A stretch of DNA of 64,000 nucleotides from Anthoceros angustus (taxonomy: Eukaryota > Streptophyta > Anthocerotopsida > Anthocerotales > Anthocerotaceae): positions 3,190,997-3,254,996 of the forward strand of contig VJWM01000025.1 of NCBI GenBank assembly GCA_010909165.1, written 5' to 3'. Below are positions 57,640 to 64,000 of this stretch, one piece after another (the stretch's first letter is position 1; each line of letters begins with the position of its first letter). The position numbers and the translations under genes are program-made. The notes below the pieces were generated by a model. It did no database searches and had not been told where the DNA came from. It saw only the letters and a program-made list of their open reading frames with translations.

Positions 57640-57725
57640 TCGGCGCCGTTGGACCAACCAAGCAATCGGTCAGTCACGGTGCAGCTGATATCTAACTTGG
57701 AGGATGCGGTTGGGTCCACATGTGG
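57640..57725 (-). pseudogene. Chromodomain-like remnant of chromovirus 2
   Basis: ILQVRYQLHRD and LLGWSNGADATG lie in adjacent frames. They align with RYRKLTPSCLVGW and TWEP of copy 1. Confidence 0.55.
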
Positions 57726-57949
57726 CGGTCGGGTTCTTGGTGTCGGTGGCAGCCAGGGGGCGTCTGCGGCTAGTGGTGGCGGCGGTATTGAAGCGCGAGC
57801 TAGGGGCTGCAGTGTGGTCTGGCGAGTCGGATCTGGAAGAATGGAGTCGATCGGTAGTGGCCGTGAGTTGGTGGAGTCTTGTGTTGAGTCGTGGGCTCTG
57901 GGTGTATCCGGATGCAGTCTTTATTGGGTCTTGAGGTGTGGAGCTCGGG

Positions 57950-58900
57950 TGACGGCCCGGCTTGAGCATCGATCGTGGAAGGTCTTGCGGATCTTCCATC
58001 TGCGGAAGGCGGTGGTATATGCCGGATTGATCCTTGGTGATCTCAAAGGTCGATAAATCGGTGGGTGAGCTTCCCTTGTGGATGAGTGAGGATCTGGGGT
58101 GAGGCGCATCTGACCATACCTTACGCCCCAGCTGTGTAAGTCACTTCCTGCGGTGTTTGTTGGCCTTGCGCATGTGATCACATCTGCGATAGTTTCTTGC
58201 GGGCTTCTTGAACCTCATGATACGTCCTCGGCGATTACTCGGCCCATTTGTCTGTCTGAGAGGGCGAGGCGCGGAGGTGGCGGGCATGATCCATAAAGAA
58301 GCTTGAAGGCGCCACCCGGTTGCGTGCTTTGAGGTGTTGTATGCATACTCGAGCAAAGGTAACATAATTTCCAGTTGCCTTGTTTCTCATGGGTGAAGTG
58401 TCTCGAGCATGTCTTGATGCCAGTTACATTTTCGGTTTGCCCATTTGATTCGGGATGGCGATAAGTCGGCCCGATCTTGGGGACTCATGAGCATTTCGAA
58501 TCCGGTATGAACTTGGTGTCTCGGTCGGAGACAATCTTGGCGGAATACCATGCGATCAGAATATTTCCCGTAGGAATACTGCTAACTTGGGTCTCTGTGT
58601 ATGTCGGTGGTGGGGATGAAATGGCACTGTCTTGGAGAGTCGGTCCATGACGGCCAGATCTTATTCTTTCAGGCAGTCACAGGCGGTGGTAATGAAATCC
58701 ATGGAGATGGATTCGAACCTACAATGAGGATTAGTAGTAGCAACTTGCAGCGATTTCGATTGTCGGTCTTGGCTTGACGGGAGGTACAAGGCGCAGTTGA
58801 TGGCGTCGTCGGAGGCCATCCCAATAAAATGTTCCTTAGCAGCGGGCGTATGTCTTATCCGAGATGTCCGCGAGGGTATCGTGGAGATCATGTAGGATTG
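57950..58900 (-). pseudogene. Integrase of chromovirus 2, heavily broken
   Basis: FESISMDFIT (near 58700) and LPLLEYAYNTSKHATG (near 58350) are recognisable. The segment between, with the second Asp and the Glu, is scrambled by deletions. Confidence 0.65.
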
Positions 58901-59035
58901 CTTTCTTGATGTCGGTGGTGCGAAGGGATGACCAAGCGTCCCTTCTTATCTGAAGCATCCTTGATTGTGTACTCTTGCATGTGGGTGGGGTGACATGCGC
59001 ATGATTCTGGCGACGGAGGCACCGTCTGCGGAGAG

Positions 59036-59336
59036 CTTCCGTGCAGCGGATGGTGTCCATTGCGTTGTCATGAGTGCGCCCGGTGAGGGCATCAGCAACG
59101 ACGTTCGAGGGGCCTGCAACATAGCGGATGTCGAAGTTGAAATCAGCAAGGTATTCTGCCCAGCGTCGTTGGCGTGCATTCAAGTTTGGCTGACTGAAGA
59201 AATGTTGAAGTGAATGATGGTCGGTGTGGCATGTGAAGTGCTGGCCCAACAGGTAGTGCCTCCAGAGTTTCAGTGCGTGGACGATCGCGAACATTTCTTT
59301 ATCGTGAACTGCGTAGTTCACCTGTGCTCCTTGCAC
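59036..59336 (-). pseudogene. RNase H domain of chromovirus 2, frame intact
   Basis: NYAVHDKEMFAIVHALKLWR, HYLLGQHFTCHTDHHSLQHF and QRRWAEYLADFNFDIRYVAG, then NVVADAL, form a continuous Ty3/gypsy RNase H. It is better preserved than the same segment of copy 1. Confidence 0.85.
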
Positions 59337-59629
59337 TTCTTTGATTCATATCGATAACCCGGCCATCTTGGGAAGGCCTCCAATGGCGTAGTCGGCGGCA
59401 TCTGTCACATAAGGTGAGTCGGGTTAGCCACGCGGCAAATCGGGGCCGTGCGGTATCTTGAGTTTGAGGAAGGCTGTTGCCCGTCTGACCTAGTTGTAAT
59501 TCCTTGGATGCGGTGGCGGAGGCATCTGTCGGAGGGCGCAATCTTCTTTGAAGTCCTTGGCGACCTCCGGTAGAATCCAGCCATACAGGAACCCACGGGT
59601 GTGAGATCTGGGCGTGACGGTCGGAGATT

Positions 59630-60180
59630 GCCCGAATCTTCACAGTATCCACTCGGATGCGTCGCGTTATATGCCAGGGTATTCGCACTCATGCGAAAAA
59701 CACACTTCCGTTTGGCGAATAGCTTGTGTGTTACAGTGTCTCAAACTTGTCGACCAACATGGTGGGTGGCGGTCGGATGTGTGGATGAGTATCGTCGGAA
59801 AAACTTCAACGCCATGGCGAGAAGGCGGAGGGTTCTGCATTAGACATTGAAAGGTGGCGGCGGCGTTTGTGAGGCGAGCGGCATGACCACAAACTCGAAG
59901 TGTCCGTGTCGAGTTAAAGCATCTTGTACTCGTCCCACCTCGGATGCGGATCGATGGAAACTGGCGTAAGTCAATCTTTGTGAGTATTTTGCTCCATGCG
60001 ATTGATCGATATCTCATCCACCGGGGCATCGATATACATTTTCGGTGGCTCGATTGAGGCCCTGTAATCGATCAGGCGCCAACCGCCATCGGGCTTTCCA
60101 CGGAAGGCGCCAAAGGTGAGGAAGCTCAGCGAACCCTGTTGGAGGAACTCGTCAACTTGCCGTTTATCTCTTCATTTCCC
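59630..60180 (-). pseudogene. Reverse transcriptase of chromovirus 2, broken
   Basis: Aligns base for base with 33690-34412 over long stretches but has many 1-3-base deletions. Recognisable pieces include NAAATFQCLMQ and HGVEVF; the DDIL box is cut by a frameshift. Confidence 0.75.
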
Positions 60181-60579
60181 TGCGGATGTCACATGGGCGG
60201 GATACTACGAGTTTGTGGCGAGGATCGGCTCGATGGCGTGATCTATGGCCTGCGTGGTGGCGACTCGTGGGCGGCGAAGAGATAGCCTCCTCTGCGGTTC
60301 CTTCATCTCGGCGGTAGGGCATCCTCGTCAACTTGTGCCTTGGCAGGACTCGGGGTGCCCTCAAAGGTAAGACTTTCTTTAGTCTTGCTTTCACAGTGCA
60401 CAGGCGGTGGCTTTATTTTGAGGCGCAAGCGGTGTTTGTCCGTACTTGTCTCGACATGACGTCGCGATGCTATGGCTAACGGCGATGTTGTTTGCCGGTC
60501 GATGTTAATTTGGCCGGGTCTTTGAGCGAGGTTTGCGATAATGAGGTCATAGCCATGGGCATGATGGAAAATTTCCTCA

Positions 60580-62500
60580 TATCAGCAGGAAGGTGACCAG
60601 CGGTCTTTGTATTCCTTGCGTATCCGGTGTCGGGCCGTCTGTGGACTCATGTCCGTGTCTTGTATATGCAGCCCGGCCACAGGCGGCCGCAGATCAGTGG
60701 TGGTGGCACGCATCCAAGACCACATGGTACATGACACCTTGACTTGACACTGCGGTTTGATGGGGACATGGTTGGTCACATGTATCGTGGCACCGTGGCA
60801 AAGCTTGGAGGAGGCGCCGATTTCGTGGTGTCGGTCACCTCTTCAATCTTGGACGGAGTGGCCACTCTTCCTTTGGAGCGAGGAGGCGGGAGGCGTGTGG
60901 TCGGCGGTCTCCTTTAGCCACTTGATGAAATCGCGGCGGTGAGGAGTCTTGGGCCGTGCTCCGTCGAGGTGCAGGTAAAGCACATGTGGCGTTCATGATA
61001 CTTTTTCCTCTCCTCCTCCGTGGATCTTGAAGAGGTTTCTTTTCTGCGGCATTTGCGATGCGACCCCATCTCGCCTTGGCGGGGTTGGGCTGCGTTCTTT
61101 GTTGTACTTCTGCCATAGTTTATGGCGGTCTTCATCGCGTCCACGGGGTTCCGGATTCGTCTCGGTTGGCGTCGGTAGCGGAGGGCTTGAGTCCATCAAT
61201 GAATTTTTCAATCTTGTTCTTCGTCGAGGCGAGGCATATCCAAGGTGAGTTGGAGAAACTTGTCACAACTCACATGTTGTGCCTTCTTCTTGAATCTTCG
61301 AATTGATGATATAATTTCGTCGATGGTTAGCGGCGGAAGTGCTCGAAGACTGGCGGGCGTGGGCGGTGTAGATTGGAGCCTCCATGCCCAACTCGACACG
61401 CTTCTCCCAGCTGCCTCCACCCGTGGCGTATCCTTGAGAGACATCACACAAAATTGGATCTTCTGGTCATCCTTTTAGCACTCGGGTACTTGTCTAGCTT
61501 ATCAAGCGGTCATGTCTTGCTTGGCGTCTTTCTCATTTCCGTTGAATGTGGTGGTGCGGATTTTCCTTTGGAGCTCCTTATCCGGTGAGCCGGGGCTTGA
61601 AGATGGGGTCGTCCCCATGGATTCCACAGTGTCTTGGTAAGCCCTGCCCTTTTGGGCCTCCCGGTGTTCATAGCGGAGGAGTTGCGGGCGAACAAGGGCT
61701 TTGATGTCCTTGTTCTCCCCTCTCCCCAGCGGCTCGACCACCAACCGAGGTGATCCTCGTCCATACTCGGGTTGGGTCGGCGTTATGCCCGCCCCTTCTC
61801 ACGTTTGTCGGATGAGCTGCGGGCATGTCGACATTGTTGCCAGCGGTGAGCCCTAAGCTTGGGTGTTGGTGCGGGGCGGCTTGGCACATGGCTTGCGGTG
61901 GTGCGGTGCCGGGGGGTGGATCGAGGGCACAGGCACTCCCACGGCGTTGGCGGCTCGACCTCCTCCCATCGGGCTTCAACGATTGGGCCGTCTCCACAAC
62001 ATCCGGTGTCCACTGGAGAATCAGACTTCTGCGAGTTCTTTCGAGTTCAGTGCGTGCTTGCTTGGCGGTCCTCGTCTTGATCCAGCGCATCGTTCTTCTG
62101 CGATTCATCGTGTCCCGATTGGTGGGTGGTGGTGTTTGCGGCGCTCGCGATGGGGCGTCTGATCTCCGGTTTCTTCTTGTGGCCTCGGCCGGCAGGCGAG
62201 ATATGGCATAATCCGCCATCCCGTCTGCGGCGTCTCGCCACCTTCCTCCGGTAGGCTCGGCTGCTGGCGTTAATTTCTTTTGTCGCGGAGGCGATCTTGT
62301 TCGTCTCACGGTTGTCCTTGTCTGCTGCTGCGGGCTCCGTCGGACTCACGGATCCCGGTGAGCCACGGAGGAGGATCGGGTCTTTACCTCGGCGCACTCG
62401 GTCACCAATCCGTTTGTTCATCCTCGCCGGAGATTCGCATCTCCACCTCCAGCGGGACACTCGATTCGCTCATCTTGACTGTGGCCTGATTCCGTCGGCA
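60580..62500 (-). pseudogene. gag and protease region of chromovirus 2
   Basis: CDKFLQLTLDMPRLDEEQD (near 61260-61210) and a half zinc knuckle HMCFTCTSTEHG (near 60990-60950) mark gag. The last Cys of the knuckle is lost in the following frameshift. Confidence 0.6.
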
Positions 62501-62523
62501 AGGATCTCGGATGCGGGGGGCGA

Positions 62524-62537
62524 GGCTCGATACCAAA
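62524..62537 (-). other. Primer-binding site of chromovirus 2
   Basis: Same TTTGGTATCGAGCC as copy 1, next to the 5' LTR. Confidence 0.7.
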
Positions 62538-62902
62538 TGTCGCAAGCCTCGATCAGATGTCGGATCTCGGTTGCGAATGAGCTGGAACAAGCCGTGTTGA
62601 TCTTTGCATCATGTGTATATAGGGGTCTGGTCTAGTGACAAGAATGTATTCCTAACTAATACGGTTGAAACTAAAAACTACGCTATTTGCCTCTTGGTTT
62701 ACCGGTGATTATCATTATATGGCCTGTGCACGACGGCGTGCGGTTGTTGTCCGTGCCGTTGGAATCCGTCTCCCGTTCGGACCCCTTGAAAAGAGGTGTC
62801 AATGCGCTCCCACCTGCTATGGACTTGCCACCCCATTTGGTCCTGGGATCTCCCTGACCCGATGGCTTGTTCAGAGCGACAATGGTTAGTCACTCACTGA
62901 TA
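62538..62902 (-). repeat. 5' LTR of chromovirus 2
   Basis: The inner edge TGTCGCAAGCC is intact. The outer edge is eroded (GGTTAGTCACTCACTGATA where copy 1 has GTGGTCACTCCGTGACA). Confidence 0.75.
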
Positions 62903-63490
62903 GCGCTAGCAGCCGACAATCCTTGATAGCTTCAGCCCGGTAATGGTTAAATCTCGTCCAACTGTAACTCCACCCCTCCCGAGCTTGCCACTCCTCCCCA
63001 CCAAAACTCTCCCTCCATCCCCTTCCCAATGGCATCGCTTGGGTAATGGTGACCTTCAACTGGCGCCTAACGCCCCATTGGCCCGACAATGGCTGGCCAA
63101 CCTCCCAATGGCTGGCCCGCGCCACCTTCCCCGCTGCCACCCTCCCCTCCAAAACTCTCCCTCCATCCCCCCTTCCCAAAGCGTCCAGCCCGACAATGTT
63201 CCCATACAATAATCCCGCAATGCGTTGCTTTGATATGGCTGGCCGACAATCGTGACGCCAAACTCCGCCTCCGCTCCTCCCCACCAAAACTCTCCTCCAT
63301 CCCCTTCCCAATGGCGTCCAATGGTGTAATACATGTTGGTACAATGGCGCATAGCGAACAATGGCGGCGGCGGCAATGTTGGCTAGCATGCCAATGGCTC
63401 CCGCGCATCCCTCCCCAGCCTCCTCAGCGCCACCTCCCCACCAAAACTCTTACTCCATCCCCTTCCACTGCCCCTCCCTCCGCACATGAC
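62903..63490. repeat. Last satellite block
   Basis: Degraded 35-bp and pyrimidine-rich satellite up to CCCCTCCCTCCGCACATGAC. No module follows, so the array is cut off here. Confidence 0.75.
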
Positions 63491-63609
63491 GGGAGCCATC
63501 ATGAAGATGGTTCTTTGGATTTTGTGCCCTATATTCTCACCACATGCGTTTAGGATAATCACAAATGTAAAGTAGGCAGATCGGGATCAAGAATCGAGCA
63601 GACACTGGC
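63491..63609 (-). mobile_element. Leader of a truncated LTR retrotransposon
   Basis: Minus-strand sequence between the primer site and the array. A short frame begins ATGATGGCTCCCGTCATGTG where a gag start would be expected, then is lost in satellite. Confidence 0.45.
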
Positions 63610-63620
63610 GCTCGATACCA
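63610..63620 (-). other. Primer-binding site of a second LTR element
   Basis: TGGTATCGAGC on the minus strand directly follows ...GTTTACA. It resembles the initiator-Met tRNA complement. Confidence 0.55.
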
Positions 63621-64000
63621 TGTAAACGATCAAAGTAGACAAGATGCTACGCGTACTCTAATAAAATAGATTGGTAAGAATTCATTACAACGTGTCTCTT
63701 ATACAATATCTGACATCGTATACATTGTATGTAACCTAACGCTAACGATGATCGGTTATATGATCCAAACCCTAACGGGTTTAATCCAAATAAGCTTCAA
63801 GGCGTCGGCTCACTTACAACCTGGCTGGGTCGGCCTCCACCAGTTCTTCCTTGGGCGGTTGCTATGAGTTTGACACGGGGCAGAGAACCTCCAGGATTCT
63901 TTCCTGTAGTCTACCCTCAAGCGAGAGTTCCACAGGCATTGCCACACACCCAAAGCAAAGCAATTTCACAACCATTCACAAGGAGCACGTTTGGCGCTTG
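63621..64000 (-). repeat. Partial 5' LTR, probably Ty1/copia, running off the window
   Basis: Begins TGTAAACGATC (inner edge CA on the minus strand) next to the primer site. No coding sequence is seen, and the outer end is not visible. The copia assignment is an inference from the primer site and lack of similarity to the gypsy LTRs. Confidence 0.4.

Larger units (their letters stand above)
57265..62902 (-). mobile_element. Ty3/gypsy chromovirus 2, decayed copy at the same unit position
   Basis: About 5.6 kb, minus orientation, collinear with chromovirus 1 and preceded by the same array sequence. Both LTRs, primer site, gag, RT, RNase H, integrase and chromodomain remnants are identifiable. 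The outer LTR ends are eroded and no clean target duplication remains. Frames are broken throughout except RNase H. Confidence 0.88.
20901..63490. repeat. Higher-order tandem array, basic unit ~3.9 kb, eight units
   Basis: Landmark AT-rich blocks start at 20901, 26714, 30638, 40393, 44220, 48831, 52752 and 56630. Spacing is 3.8-3.9 kb between plain units, 5.8 and 4.6 kb for two longer units with copia debris, and 9.8 kb where a 5.7-kb retrotransposon is inserted. Each plain unit runs: AT-rich array, short satellite, two ~350-bp modules, satellite with a 15-bp sub-array, and a PHD-like coda. The array begins next to the copia fragment at 20895 and ends near a copia primer site. Confidence 0.85.

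Noticed and set aside
22793-63376. Dozens of long ORFs on both strands of the satellite (for example 26213-25395, 30465-29509, 44111-42975, 50821-51999, 56324-54684)
   Set aside because: They are periodic translations of a stop-free 35-bp unit, present in overlapping frames on both strands, with no domain and no conserved frame between units.
63764-63780. Telomere-like AACCCTAACGGGTTT
   Set aside because: A single copy, not a tandem array.

Overview
This is nuclear DNA of a land plant. The genes have many short GT-AG introns (about 80-225 bp), and there is a plant amino acid permease, a plant three-RRM protein, Ty1/copia remnants and Ty3/gypsy chromoviruses. The compact introns would suit a bryophyte or lycophyte, but the sequence alone does not settle the lineage. 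No bacterial operon, tRNA, rRNA or CRISPR array was seen.

Layout. Positions 1-7,800 are mixed gene remnants and mobile DNA. An unrecognised basic-protein gene with a TATA box is split by a 3.4-kb element with terminal inverted repeats. That element holds a GC-rich minisatellite and a 0.93-kb tandem duplication. A decayed reverse-transcriptase-linked tail, microsatellites and a perfect 44-bp palindrome follow. Positions 7,800-18,500 are a clean gene island: a 12-exon three-RRM RNA-binding protein (At4g36960-like), a 7-exon AAP-type amino acid permease, a small protein phosphatase 1 inhibitor-3 homologue, and a minus-strand intronless gene of unknown function (526 codons). Every splice junction in the two multi-exon genes restores the reading frame, so base quality is good here. 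Positions 18,500-20,900 carry two opposed copia fragments.

From 20,901 to about 63,490 the window is one large higher-order tandem array. Its basic unit is about 3.8-4.0 kb and holds, in order: an AT-rich 41-bp repeat array, satellite built on a 35-bp unit, one or two copies of a ~350-bp TTTACAAC-rich module, more satellite with a 15-bp sub-array, and a conserved coda that could encode the last residues of a PHD-type zinc finger. Two units (starting 20,901 and 44,220) are a longer variant that carries copia RT debris. Two units carry the same Ty3/gypsy chromovirus at the same internal position. The first copy is full length (31,283-36,999), with LTRs, a tRNA-iMet-like primer site, a polypurine tract and a 5-bp CAATC target duplication. 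The second (about 57,265-62,902) is more decayed. A copia LTR and primer site lie at the right edge.

The genes share no obvious pathway (RNA processing, amino acid transport, phosphatase control). The main interest is the array and the sharp change from gene island to repeat. Copies in the array differ mostly by small deletions, often at CTG/CAG, so part of the apparent decay may be consensus error in methylated DNA.
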